Assembly (NCBI RefSeq): GCF_900113695.1
Contig: NZ_FOQH01000001.1
Location: forward strand, 642,345-706,344
DNA: 64,000 nt
From: Albimonas pacifica
Lineage (GTDB): Bacteria > Pseudomonadota > Alphaproteobacteria > Rhodobacterales > Rhodobacteraceae
Reading direction: 5' to 3'
Position 1 is the first letter of the stretch, and every line of letters begins with the position of its first letter. Under the pieces are notes generated by a model that ran no database searches, was not told the DNA's origin, and worked only from the letters and a program-made list of their open reading frames with translations. Position numbers and translations under genes: made by a program. Shown one piece after another: positions 15,935-25,818 of this stretch.

Positions 15935-16876
15935 TCATGCCGCGGCCCGGTCCAGTTCGCGGTGGCGCACCGTCGCGGGCCAGCCGGCCTCGGCCAGGCG
16001 CGCCGCCAGGTCCTCGGCCACCGCCACCGAGCGATGACGCCCGCCGGAGCACCCCAGGGCCATACAGTAATAGGCCTTACCTTCGCGTCTATAGGCCGGC
16101 AGCAGCAGCAGGGTCAGCTCGGTCACCCGCTCGACGAAGGCGGCGTAGAGCGGGTCGCGGCGCACATGCTCGGCCACCGCCGGATCGCGCCCGGTCAGCG
16201 GCCGCAGCTCCTTCTGCCAGTGGGGATTGGCGAGGAACCGGCAGTCGATCACCGTGTCCGCCTCGCGCGGGGCGCCGCGCTTGAAGCTGAACGACTGGAT
16301 CGACAGCGACAGGCTCCGCCGCGCCCCCGGCGTCGCCAGATGCGCCAGACGCGCCTTGAGGTCGTGGGGCGAGAGGTCGGTGGTGTCCAGCACCAGGTCC
16401 GCCTTCTCGCGCACCGGCCACAGCAGGTCCCGCTCGCGCGCGAGCCCCGCCTCGGGGCTGTCGTCGGGGGCGAGCGGATGGCGGCGGCGGGTGGTCTTGA
16501 AGCGATCCAGCAGCGCCGTGTCGGCGCAGTCGAGGAAGATCAGCACCGGCGCGAGGTCGCCGCGCGCCCGCAGCGCGTCGAGCCGCGCCAGCAGGGCCGG
16601 GGCCGAGAAGCCGCGGGTCCGCACGTCCAGCCCCAGCGCCACCGGGCGGGGGTCCTGCGGCTCGGACCCGCCCTCGGGGAACAGGCGCTCGATGAAGCTC
16701 AGGGGCAGGTTGTCGATCGCCTCGTAGCCCATGTCCTCCAGCACGCGGATGGCGGTGGAGTTCCCGGCCCCGCTCATCCCCGTCACCAGGGCGAGGGGGA
16801 TGGGGGCCGCGCAGGGCTCGCCCGCGCCGGAGGCGTCGGGGCGGGAGCGGGGATCGGAGCTGTCAGCCAGGGTCAT
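15935..16876 (-). CDS. rapZ: RapZ/YvcJ-family nucleotide-binding RNase adapter protein
   Basis: A 313-residue protein of the RapZ (YvcJ) family. In enteric bacteria RapZ delivers the sRNA GlmZ to RNase E; in alphaproteobacteria the role is not well established. The N-terminal P-loop reads GMSGAGNS (33-40), with Asn39 in place of the usual Lys. Other family marks are MGYEAIDNLP, the FKTTRRRHPL segment and the C-terminal SFKRGAPREAD ... CRFLANPHW and GCSGGRHRSVAVAE motifs. It lies between hprK and EIIA, the usual alphaproteobacterial order. The first ~25 residues are a polar extension. Confidence 0.92.
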   Translation of the reverse strand: MTLADSSDPRSRPDASGAGEPCAAPIPLALVTGMSGAGNSTAIRVLEDMGYEAIDNLPLSFIERLFPEGGSEPQDPRPVALGLDVRTRGFSAPALLARLDALRARGDLAPVLIFLDCADTALLDRFKTTRRRHPLAPDDSPEAGLARERDLLWPVREKADLVLDTTDLSPHDLKARLAHLATPGARRSLSLSIQSFSFKRGAPREADTVIDCRFLANPHWQKELRPLTGRDPAVAEHVRRDPLYAAFVERVTELTLLLLPAYRREGKAYYCMALGCSGGRHRSVAVAEDLAARLAEAGWPATVRHRELDRAAA

Positions 16877-17345
16877 GCCTAGGGCCGTGTCGCGTCCTTG
16901 AAACTCGGGTCTGCGGCGCCCGCGGGGGCGCCTGCCTGAAAGCGGCGCCCTCGCGGACGCCAAGCGGTCGACGCCGCCCGGAGGGGCGAGGCCGGGTGCG
17001 GCGCCGGAGCCGGCCGCCGCGGGTTCGCTGCGCCGCAAGCATGCGCCGCGGCACGCGCGGGGGCAAGGGCGTGCCGCAGTGCGGCGCCGAAAATCGCGCA
17101 TCGCGGCGCCGGCGTCCCGCAGGGCGGTCCCCGGCGCCTCCGGCCCGGCCCCCCGCAGCCGGCGCGCGGACTTCTCATGCCCTGTCGCATGGCGCAGGAG
17201 ATAGGGCGCCCGGCGCCGCAGCCGCAGGCCGGTCAAGCGAAGGTGACGGGCGGTGATGGGGGCGGACCGGGGGGCAGGGCGCGGCGCCCTGCGCGCCCCT
17301 TCGCTGCAGGCGAGGCGCGGGCCGCCGCGTCGAGCGCGCCGCGGG
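16877..17345. other. Long non-coding gap between rapZ and hprK
   Basis: This 469-bp GC-rich stretch has no convincing gene. It holds small hairpins (for example GGCGCC near 16917 pairing with GGCGCC near 16935, and GGGCAGGGCGC / GGCGCCCTGC near 17273-17294). It is longer than the spacing of neighbouring genes in this otherwise tight block. Confidence 0.5.
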
Positions 17346-17894
17346 TCAGGGCGCGTGGCGGCGCCCGCCGGCGAGCAGCAGGGCGAAGAGCGCGGGCGCC
17401 GAGGGCTGCAGGATCAGCGGCAGGTCGACGCCCAGCAGGCGCAGGCGGCGCAGGGGCGGCAGGCGCTCGGGTTCGGGCCGCGAGAGGTCGACGGCCGCGA
17501 CCACCCGCGCCTCGGCCAGCGGGTGCAGGGGGATCAGCCCCACGCCGCGCGCCTCGATCAGGCCCGCGATGGCGGCGGGGGCGGAGGCGGCGAGGCCCGC
17601 GGGTCCCGCGCGCAGATGGCAGCGGTCGTCGGCGACCAGCCGCGCCCCGCGCGAGATCAGCTCCAGCGCCAGCGAGGATTTCCCGGCGCCCGAAGGGCCC
17701 AGGATCAGCGCCGCCGCGAAGCCGGCCGCCGCCTCGCCGCCCTCCGCCTCCGGGGTCAGCGCCACGCAGGAGGCATGCAGCGTCGCGATCCCCTGCGCAT
17801 CGGGGCGGGCCGCGGCGGCCGCGGCCGCGGCGGGGGAGAGGGGCAGGTCGGCGGGCGCCGCCCCGTCGGGGGCGCGAGGAGGCAGGCGGCTCAT
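17346..17894 (-). CDS. hprK: Short HPr kinase/phosphorylase (C-terminal domain type)
   Basis: A 182-residue protein equal to the catalytic C-terminal domain of HprK; the ~130-residue N-terminal domain of Firmicute HprK is absent, as is usual in alphaproteobacteria. The Walker A loop GPSGAGKSS (Lys72) is intact. VADDRC follows at about residues 88-93, and IEARGVGLI (about 113-121) is the HprK signature region. Residues 1-30 are Ala/Pro-rich. It should phosphorylate and dephosphorylate HPr on Ser49. It follows chvG after a ~97-bp gap on the same strand. Confidence 0.88.
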   Translation of the reverse strand: MSRLPPRAPDGAAPADLPLSPAAAAAAAARPDAQGIATLHASCVALTPEAEGGEAAAGFAAALILGPSGAGKSSLALELISRGARLVADDRCHLRAGPAGLAASAPAAIAGLIEARGVGLIPLHPLAEARVVAAVDLSRPEPERLPPLRRLRLLGVDLPLILQPSAPALFALLLAGGRRHAP

Positions 17895-17991
17895 CCCGGG
17901 CGGCGGCGGGCGCCCCGGCGCGCGGGGGAGCGGGGCCGCCCGGCCGCGGCCTTCGCCGCGGCGGCGGCGCCTGCGGGGCCCGGCCCCCGGC

Positions 17992-19881
17992 TCACCCCGG
18001 AAGCTCCACCACGAAGCGGGCGCCGCGGCGGTCGTGGCCGGCGGGGCGGATGTTCTCGGCCGAGATCCGGCCGTTGTGCGCCTCGACGATCTGGCGCGAG
18101 ATCGCGAGGCCCAGGCCCGAGTGGTTGCCGTAGGCCTCGGTGTCGGGGCGCTCGGAATAGAAGCGCTCGAACACCGACTCGAGGTTGTCGTCGGGGATGC
18201 CGGGGCCCTCGTCCTCGACCGTCACCCGGATCCGGCCGTCGCCGCCGCGGGCGGCCGCGACGCGGATCTCGGAGCCCTCGGGCGAGAAGCTCAGCGCGTT
18301 CTCGATCAGGTTGACGAAGACCTGGGCCAGCCGGCCCTCGATGCCGCGCATGCGGATGCTCTCGTCCACCGCCTCGTCGCGGATGCGCACCGCGCGCTCC
18401 TGCGCCTTGGGCTGGGTGAACTCGACGATGGTGGTCAGCAGGTTGGAGAGCTCGAAGGGCTCGCGCTCCTCGCGCACCAGCTCGGCGTCGAGGCGCGAGG
18501 CGTTGGAGATGTCGGTGACCAGCCGGTCCAGCCGCGCCACGTCGTGGTTCATCACCTTCATCAGCCGCAGCTTGTCGGCCTCGGTGCGCGCATAGCCCAG
18601 CGTCTCGACGGCGGAGCGCAGGGAGCTGAGCGGGTTCTTGATCTCGTGCGCCACGTCGGCGGCGAAGCTCTCGGTCGCCTCCAGGCGCTGGTAGAGCGTG
18701 TCGGTCATCCGCTTCAGCGCGCCCGAAAGGTGGCCGATCTCGTCGCCGCGGGCGGACATGTCGGGCATCTCCACCCGGCGCTTGCCGCGCTCGCCCTGCT
18801 CGGCGGCCAGCGCCGCCTGGGCCAGGCGCTCGATCGGGCGGCCGATGGCCTTGGCCAGCAGCACCGAGAGCACCATCGACACCGCCAGCGCCACCAGGAA
18901 CACCTGCAGGATCGAGATCCGCTCCGAGCGCACGATGGCGTCGATGTCGCCGCCCTCGGTCGAGAGCACCAGCGCGCCATGGACCTTGCGCAGGGTCTGG
19001 ATGGGGACCGAAACCGAGACGATCAGCTCGCCGCGGGCGTTGACGCGCTCGCCGCGCGCGACGGCGCCGCCCAGCGCGGCGTAGACCTCCTGCATGCGCG
19101 CGACGCCGCCCAGGATCTCGGTCGCCACCGGCTCGCGCGCGTCGCCCAGCGCCACGTCGCGCAGGAAGCGGCCGGCGCGCTCGATCCAGGCCATCGGCCC
19201 GTCGGGGTCGTCGAAGCGCGAGGCGGGCAGGGTCTCGGTCTGGACGCCGCCGGTGTGACCGGCGGCGAGGTGGGTGTCCACCATCAGCCGCGCGCCGCGG
19301 TCGAAGATCTGGGCGCGCACGCGGGCGGGCTCGATCACGCGCGAGAGCACGACCTGCGCCTTGGGCGGGTCGATGCCGAGCGAGCCGTCGTCGCGCCCGG
19401 CGGATTCGGCCAGCGTGATGGCGATGATCGCGCCCTGCGTCTCCAGCGCCTGGGTGCGCAGCTCGATCAGCTTGCCGCGGAAGTCGTTCAGCGCCAGCAC
19501 GCCCGCCACCAGCAGGCCGAGGCCGATGAGGTTGAACGAGACGATGCGCCGGGTCAGGCGCGAGGGCGTGCGCGGCGGGGCCTGGTCGTCGTCCTCGCCG
19601 TCGGGATTGCGGCGCAGGCGCGCCTTGCGGCGGGCCTCGCGCAGCTCCGCCGCCTTGGCGGCGCGCCGTTCGGCGCGGCCGGGCTTGGCGCTCGCATGGC
19701 GCGACGAGGCCGGCGCCTCCGCGCGGGGCGCGGCGTCCTCGGGCTCCTCCTCCGGCGCGGCGGCGGAGGGAGAGGCGGCCGCCCCGCGCCCGCCGTCGGC
19801 GCTCTGCTGCGTCCCCGGATCCTCGCCGGCGCGGCGTCCTGCGGACGACGTCCTGTCGGCCCCCTCGGCGACGTCCCTCAT
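17992..19881 (-). CDS. chvG: Sensor histidine kinase ChvG (ExoS)
   Basis: Membrane sensor kinase of the ChvG-ChvI system that responds to acid or envelope stress in alphaproteobacteria. The 629-residue protein has an Ala/Glu/Arg-rich cytoplasmic N-terminus (~105 residues), TM1 (about 108-130), a periplasmic sensor domain and TM2 (about 330-350). HAMP, the H-box [20 protein letters not shown]-box [10 protein letters not shown] and G-boxes DEGPGIP and SGLGLAI follow. ATG at 19881 is 7 bp downstream of chvI. The long N-terminal extension is more charged than typical ChvG. Confidence 0.95.
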   Translation of the reverse strand: MRDVAEGADRTSSAGRRAGEDPGTQQSADGGRGAAASPSAAAPEEEPEDAAPRAEAPASSRHASAKPGRAERRAAKAAELREARRKARLRRNPDGEDDDQAPPRTPSRLTRRIVSFNLIGLGLLVAGVLALNDFRGKLIELRTQALETQGAIIAITLAESAGRDDGSLGIDPPKAQVVLSRVIEPARVRAQIFDRGARLMVDTHLAAGHTGGVQTETLPASRFDDPDGPMAWIERAGRFLRDVALGDAREPVATEILGGVARMQEVYAALGGAVARGERVNARGELIVSVSVPIQTLRKVHGALVLSTEGGDIDAIVRSERISILQVFLVALAVSMVLSVLLAKAIGRPIERLAQAALAAEQGERGKRRVEMPDMSARGDEIGHLSGALKRMTDTLYQRLEATESFAADVAHEIKNPLSSLRSAVETLGYARTEADKLRLMKVMNHDVARLDRLVTDISNASRLDAELVREEREPFELSNLLTTIVEFTQPKAQERAVRIRDEAVDESIRMRGIEGRLAQVFVNLIENALSFSPEGSEIRVAAARGGDGRIRVTVEDEGPGIPDDNLESVFERFYSERPDTEAYGNHSGLGLAISRQIVEAHNGRISAENIRPAGHDRRGARFVVELPG

Positions 19882-19888
19882 GCCCGCC

Positions 19889-20590
19889 TCAGACCTCCTT
19901 GTATCGGTAGCCCACGCCGTAGAGCGTCTCGATCGAGGCGAAGCTGTCGTCGACCTGGCGGAACTTCTTGCGGATGCGCTTGATGTGGCTGTCGATGGTG
20001 CGGTCGTCGACATAGACCTGGTCGTCGTAGGCGGCGTCCATCAGCTGGTCGCGGCTCTTCACGAAGCCCGGGCGCTGGGCGAGGGCCTGCAGGATCAGGA
20101 ACTCGGTCACCGTCAGGGTCACCGGCTCGTCGTTCCACAGGCAGGAGTGGCGCAGCGGGTCCAGCGAGAGCTTGCCGCGGGTGATGGCGCGGTCGGCCTC
20201 GGCGCGCTCGGCGTCGCCCTGGGCGGCGGCCTCGCGGCGGCGCAGCACGGCGCGCACCCGCTCGACCAGCAGGCGCTGGGAGAAGGGCTTGCGCACGTAG
20301 TCGTCCGCGCCCATGCGCAGGCCCAGAACCTCGTCGATCTCCTCGTCCTTGGAGGTGAGGAAGATCACCGGCAGGTCCGACTGCTGGCGCAGGCGGCGCA
20401 GAAGCTCCATCCCGTCCATGCGCGGCATCTTGATGTCGAGCACGGCGAGATCGGGCGGCTGCGAGGTCAGCGCGGCCAGGGCAGCGGCGCCGTCGGTGTA
20501 GCACCGCACTTCATACCCCTCGGCCTCCATGGCCATGGAAACCGAGGTGAGGATGTTGCGGTCGTCGTCCACGAGCGCGATGTTCGTCAT
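19889..20590 (-). CDS. chvI: Response regulator ChvI
   Basis: OmpR/PhoB-type response regulator, 233 residues. Receiver domain: acidic pocket DDD (8-10), phospho-acceptor Asp52 in LDIKMP, Thr in FLTSKDE with its Lys. The C-terminal winged helix ends in [18 protein letters not shown] and [12 protein letters not shown]. It is first in the run chvI-chvG-hprK-rapZ-EIIA-ptsH. It is divergent from pckA, an arrangement also known in Agrobacterium, where pckA is linked to this system. Confidence 0.95.
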   Translation of the reverse strand: MTNIALVDDDRNILTSVSMAMEAEGYEVRCYTDGAAALAALTSQPPDLAVLDIKMPRMDGMELLRRLRQQSDLPVIFLTSKDEEIDEVLGLRMGADDYVRKPFSQRLLVERVRAVLRRREAAAQGDAERAEADRAITRGKLSLDPLRHSCLWNDEPVTLTVTEFLILQALAQRPGFVKSRDQLMDAAYDDQVYVDDRTIDSHIKRIRKKFRQVDDSFASIETLYGVGYRYKEV

Positions 20591-20980
20591 GCTAGCTCCG
20601 TCGCTTCGTTCCGCCTGCCCCCCTGGGCGGCGGTCGGCGCCGGCGCGCGGGGCGGTCTCCCGCCCTGCGGCGCCGAGCGCGCCCGGTCCAGACATGGACC
20701 TCTCATATCATTTCTCAACGTATCGGGTGCGAAAGCGGCCCCATTGAGGCCGAACTGCGCCATTTCGCCCAGCGCCGGGGCGCTGTTGAAGTGTTGTCGA
20801 TATGTTATACCCCGCGCATCTTGGAAGGCGGATCGGAATCGTGACGCGCCCAGGCGAGGGGTCAGGCTGTGTGGGGCCGCCCCGACAGGAACGAGACCGG
20901 ATCACGGCTGGTCGGGGGAGGCTGCGTCTGCACGCGCCCCCGGGCCGATCGGCCGGCAGAGGAAGCGATCGAAGGAGCCC
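20591..20980. promoter_or_regulatory. Divergent chvI / pckA promoter region
   Basis: No gene is seen in 390 bp. The stretch is clearly AT-richer at 20698-20727 (towards chvI) and 20784-20812 (TTGAAGTGTTGTCGATATG then TTATAC, towards pckA), as expected for promoters. I could not assign -35/-10 spacing with confidence. No certain ChvI box was recognised. Confidence 0.45.
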
Positions 20981-22594
<1,614 letters not shown>

Positions 22595-22623
22595 TCCGAG
22601 CCTTCGCCATCGGCGACATCACG

Positions 22624-22653
22624 ACCGGCGGTCCGCGAGAGCGGGCCGCCGGT
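22624..22653 (+). terminator. Terminator-like hairpin after pckA
   Basis: ACCGGCGGTCCGC - GAGA - GCGGGCCGCCGGT, a 13-bp stem with one T-G wobble, followed by TCGCTTTC. Confidence 0.65.
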
Positions 22654-22796
22654 TCGCTTTCGGGGCGCCTGCTGGCGAGCGGTCTACAGGCGCCCTGCGG
22701 GCGGGCCTGGCTGGGGCGCGAGGCTCGGCGCGGAGCGCGGGATGGGCCGGCGGGGGAGCCTCCGGCGGGCTCCCGACTCACCCAAGAACAGGCCCC

Positions 22797-22959
22797 GCGC
22801 CTGTCCTCCGGATCCGTCTCTCGCTTGCGATGCCTGAGCGACTCGCCCCCTCCGGTCAAGGACAAGCCCCGCTCCGCGGGGTCGCTGCGCGATCCCTGAC
22901 CGGAGGGGGCGAGTCGCTCCGGTCGGCATCCGCGAGAGACGGCTCCGGAGAACAGGCGC
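22797..22959. repeat. Long imperfect inverted repeat (~62-bp arms)
   Basis: The left arm 22797-22858 and the right arm 22897-22959 are near reverse complements. The innermost 22 bp (from AGCGACTCGCCCCCTCCGG to TCA at 22858) pair perfectly, then CTCCGGAtCCGTCTCTCGC pairs with its partner bar one base. The 38-bp centre holds a smaller CCCGCtcCGCGGGG hairpin. Confidence 0.75.
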
Positions 22960-22997
22960 TTTGCGGCGGCCTCGGGCGTCGCGCCGGGGCGCGCGGG

Positions 22998-23609
22998 TCA
23001 GGCGGAGGTCACGACGCGCAGGGTCAGGTTGATGCGGCCGCCCTCGGGCAGCAGGGTCGAGCCGCCGAAGCGGATCCGGTCGACGCCGTGATAGGCGAGC
23101 CGGGCGGGGCCGCCGAGGATCGCCACGTCCCCGCTCTCGAGCGGGGTCGAGCGGGTGGGGGCGCGGCGCTCGAGTCCGCCGACCCGGAAGGTCGCCGGGT
23201 CGCCCAGCGAGATCGAGAGGACCGGGGCGGCGAACTCGCCCTCGTCCTCGTCGCGGTGCAGACCCATGCGGGCGCCCTCGCCGTAGAAGTTCACCAGGCA
23301 GGAATCGGGGTCGCGCGGCCAGCCCGAGAGCGCGCGCCACACCGACAGGACCGAGTCGGGGATCGGCGGCCAGGGGCCGCCGGCCGGGTGGCGGTCGGCG
23401 TAGCGGTAGCGGCCGCGCTCGATCACCCAGCCCAGGCGCCCGGCCGCCGTCATGCGCACCGTCATCGGCTTGCCCCAGGCGGTGGTGTAGCGCTGGAAGG
23501 GCGCGGCGCGGGCGATGGCGCGCACGTCCTCGACCATCGCCTCCTGCGCGGGGCGGTCGAGCCAGGCCTTGTGCAGGGCCACGCCGTTGAGATCGAGGGG
23601 AGGGGTCAT
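22998..23609 (-). CDS. alkB: Alpha-ketoglutarate-dependent dioxygenase AlkB family
   Basis: Fe(II)/2-oxoglutarate DNA/RNA demethylase, 203 residues. The iron triad is His118 and Asp120 in GLHRDEDEGEF plus His174 in AYHGVDRI. The 2-oxoglutarate-binding arginines are Arg192 and Arg198 in GGRINLTLRVV. GWPRDPDSCLVNFYGEGARM is the nucleotide-recognition region typical of AlkB. ATG at 23609 is preceded by an in-frame upstream run without a good site. It repairs 1-methyladenine and 3-methylcytosine in the family. Single gene, next to an unrelated membrane-protein gene. Confidence 0.93.
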   Translation of the reverse strand: MTPPLDLNGVALHKAWLDRPAQEAMVEDVRAIARAAPFQRYTTAWGKPMTVRMTAAGRLGWVIERGRYRYADRHPAGGPWPPIPDSVLSVWRALSGWPRDPDSCLVNFYGEGARMGLHRDEDEGEFAAPVLSISLGDPATFRVGGLERRAPTRSTPLESGDVAILGGPARLAYHGVDRIRFGGSTLLPEGGRINLTLRVVTSA

Positions 23610-23656
23610 GGCGCGCAGGATCACGGGATTCGCCCCGGGACGCCAGACCGCGCGGA

Positions 23657-24145
23657 TCAGCGCCGCGCCGCCCTCAGCGCGCCGAGGCAGACCAGGGCGG
23701 CCGAGGCGCTCCACGCCCAGGCGATCGCCATCACCGGGCCGATGGGACGGTAGAGCATCGCGTCCACCCGGTGCAGCGAGATCACCTCGGTTCCCACCAC
23801 CGCCAGCGTCGCCGCCGCGCCCAGCAGCGCCAGGCGGGCGCCGGCGCCGCGCAGGCGGCGGGCGAGCAGCGCCAGCCCCACCACGACCCCCAGCGCCAGC
23901 AGCCCCAGCAGGATCGGCTGCACCTCGCGCCGGGCGCCGTAGTCGCCGGCCGCCTTCGCCGCCTGCACCATCCCGCGGCGCAGGTCCATGCGCAGGTCCA
24001 GCGCCATGTCGACCGACAGGAGCGCGTAGAGCCCCGCCATCCCGCCCCAGAACCCGGCCGCGACGCTTGACCGGCGCGCGGCCTGCGCGCACAGGAGGGC
24101 GGTGACGACAAAGGCCGCGAGGCCGACGATCTGGGTCGCGTTCAT
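23657..24145 (-). CDS. Hypothetical four-helix membrane protein
   Basis: A 162-residue protein with about four hydrophobic segments (roughly residues 4-22, 30-48, 78-95, 103-122) and a further Ala/Trp-rich segment near 138-155. Charged residues cluster between helices (DLRMDLRRGMVQAAKAAGDYGARR), so this is not a signal-anchored enzyme. No recognised domain. It starts at ATG 24145, divergent from the O-antigen-ligase-like gene. Confidence 0.65.
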   Translation of the reverse strand: MNATQIVGLAAFVVTALLCAQAARRSSVAAGFWGGMAGLYALLSVDMALDLRMDLRRGMVQAAKAAGDYGARREVQPILLGLLALGVVVGLALLARRLRGAGARLALLGAAATLAVVGTEVISLHRVDAMLYRPIGPVMAIAWAWSASAALVCLGALRAARR

Positions 24146-24156
24146 GGCGCAAAGCC

Positions 24157-24184
24157 TTGGCCCCCTGCGATCCGCCTGTAAAGC
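24157..24184 (+). promoter_or_regulatory. Candidate promoter for the O-antigen-ligase-like gene
   Basis: TTGGCC (24157-24162), 16-bp spacer, TAAAGC (24179-24184). The location supports a GTG start at 24205 rather than an upstream TTG. Confidence 0.4.
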
Positions 24185-24204
24185 CAGCCTCGAGGCGCCC
24201 GCGC

Positions 24205-25584
24205 GTGATCTCGCCGAGCCCCCTGATCTTCGCGGCCGCCGCCGCGGCCGTCTTCGCGCTCGCGCCCCTGCGGATCGCGATCCTGGCGGTCTATCTCGGC
24301 GGGCTGATGCTGCTGCCCATCGCCGAATACGGCCAGCCCTTCCCCGAGCGCTTCCCCTGGTGGATCGTCGGTCCGGCCCTGCCCTCGGAGGGGCTGGTGG
24401 CCAAGACCTGGATCGCGGCCCTGGCCGCGCTGGCCGGGGCTGCGATCCGCGATCCGCGGGCGCTGGCGGGCTTCCGGCCCGGCCTCGCGGACCTGCCGAT
24501 GGCCGCCTGGTGCCTGTGGCCGCTGGCCGCGGGGCTCTGGATCGGGGGGGCGAGCCCGGGGCCGGTCGTCGCCTCGCTGCTGGTCACGGGCTGCTGGGGG
24601 GCGCCCTGGCTGCTGGGGCGGGTCTGGTTCGCGACGCCGGCAGACCGGGCGCTGCTGGTGCAGGGGCTGGCGCTGAGCGCGCTGGTCTGCCTGCCCGTCG
24701 CCGTGGCCGAGGGGCTGCAGGGCCCGTTCCTGCATGACCTGATCTACGGGCCCCACCCGTTCCGCTTCGACGGCGACGAGCGCTACCTGGGCTTCCGGCC
24801 GATCGGCTTCTTCCTGCACGGCAACCTCTACGGCATCTGGGCCGCCGCGGCGGCGGTGGCGGCGGCGTGGAGCGCGGCGGCGCTGCGCGGCGCCTGGCGG
24901 GGGGCGCTGGCGGCGCTGGCGCTGGGGATCGCGCTGGCCTCGCAGTCGGTGGGCGCGCTGCTGCTGATGGCGGCGGCGCTGGCGCTGCTGGCCGCCTGGG
25001 GGCGGCGCTGGGTCCTGCCGCTGCTGGGGATCGGGGTGGGCGTGGCGGCGCTGCTGCTGGCGCTGCACCTCTCGGGCGCGGCGCCGGTGCAGCGGATCGC
25101 CCGCAACACCGCGCTGGGCCAGGCGGTGCTGGACGCCTTCCGCTCGGTCGGGCGCGCCTCGTTCCTGTGGCGGATCTCGCAGGACCTCAAGGCCATGGCG
25201 GTGTTCGAGGGCGATCCGCTGGTCGGCGTCTCGGCCTGGGACTGGTGGAGGGCGGCAGGCACGCGGCCCTGGGGGCTGGTGATGCTGATGGCGGGGCAGT
25301 ACGGGCTGATCGCCGTGGCGCTGGTCTTCGGAGGCCTGGGCGCGGCGGCGGGCGCGGCCCTGGTCCGGCTGCGCCGCGCCCGCGCCTGGCGCCCCGAGGC
25401 GGCGGCCCTGCCGCTCGCGGCCATCGTGCTGATGGGCCTGGGCGACGCGGTCCTCAACGCCTTCTTCCTGTTCCCCGCCGTGCTCGCCGCCGGCGCCGTC
25501 GCGGCCGGCGCCCGGACCCCGGTCGCGACCCCCGCCGCGGCCCCCTCCGCGACCCCCGCCGCGACCCCTGCCGCGGGGGACTGA
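24205..25584 (+). CDS. O-antigen ligase/polymerase-like (Wzy/WaaL-type) multi-pass membrane protein
   Basis: A 459-residue protein with about ten to eleven hydrophobic helices, a loop SVGRASFLWRISQDLKAM before the last helices, and the HGNLYGIW segment, all characteristic of the O-antigen ligase / Wzy_C superfamily. Such proteins transfer or polymerise lipid-linked glycans in the periplasm. The C-terminus is a Thr/Pro/Ala repeat (TPVATPAAAPSATPAATPAA). The GTG start at 24205 follows GAGG. It lies far from the polysaccharide export block, so its glycan is unknown. Confidence 0.78.
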   Translation: MISPSPLIFAAAAAAVFALAPLRIAILAVYLGGLMLLPIAEYGQPFPERFPWWIVGPALPSEGLVAKTWIAALAALAGAAIRDPRALAGFRPGLADLPMAAWCLWPLAAGLWIGGASPGPVVASLLVTGCWGAPWLLGRVWFATPADRALLVQGLALSALVCLPVAVAEGLQGPFLHDLIYGPHPFRFDGDERYLGFRPIGFFLHGNLYGIWAAAAAVAAAWSAAALRGAWRGALAALALGIALASQSVGALLLMAAALALLAAWGRRWVLPLLGIGVGVAALLLALHLSGAAPVQRIARNTALGQAVLDAFRSVGRASFLWRISQDLKAMAVFEGDPLVGVSAWDWWRAAGTRPWGLVMLMAGQYGLIAVALVFGGLGAAAGAALVRLRRARAWRPEAAALPLAAIVLMGLGDAVLNAFFLFPAVLAAGAVAAGARTPVATPAAAPSATPAATPAAGD

Positions 25585-25659
25585 GCGGGCGCGCGCCGCG
25601 GGGCTGCGGCAGGGCGCCGCTTCGGCCCGCGAACAGCGTGGTTTCCCCCTCCCCCCTCG

Positions 25660-25688
25660 CTTGCAGGCCCCGGTTCAGGCCCCTATAT
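25660..25688 (+). promoter_or_regulatory. RpoH (sigma-32)-type promoter of dnaK
   Basis: CTTGCAG (25660-25666), a 13-base spacer, then CCCCTATAT (25680-25688). This matches the heat-shock consensus CTTGAA-N13/14-CCCCATnT with few changes. It gives a 5' leader of roughly 125 bases. Confidence 0.7.
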
Positions 25689-25818
25689 CCCGCACGAACG
25701 TCGCGCTCCGCTTTTCGTGATCCCCCGGCGGGATCGGGGAGGGAGGGGCGCAGGGATCGAGGGCGGGGGCCGCTTCCGGACCCGACCCTCTCACATCGCC
25801 GAACGAAAGGACGTCGCA

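Larger units (their letters stand above)
22595..22997. other. 403-bp non-coding stretch between pckA and alkB
   Basis: Apart from the pckA hairpin and the long inverted repeat (22797-22959), nothing gene-like is seen. Confidence 0.5.

Noticed and set aside
16877..17345. Missing gene between rapZ and hprK
   Set aside because: Open frames exist in several phases but none has a start site, motif or hydrophobic pattern.
20786..20810. Standard sigma-70 promoter for pckA (TTGAAG ... TTATAC)
   Set aside because: Spacing of 13 bases is too short for a regular promoter; kept only as an AT-rich promoter region.
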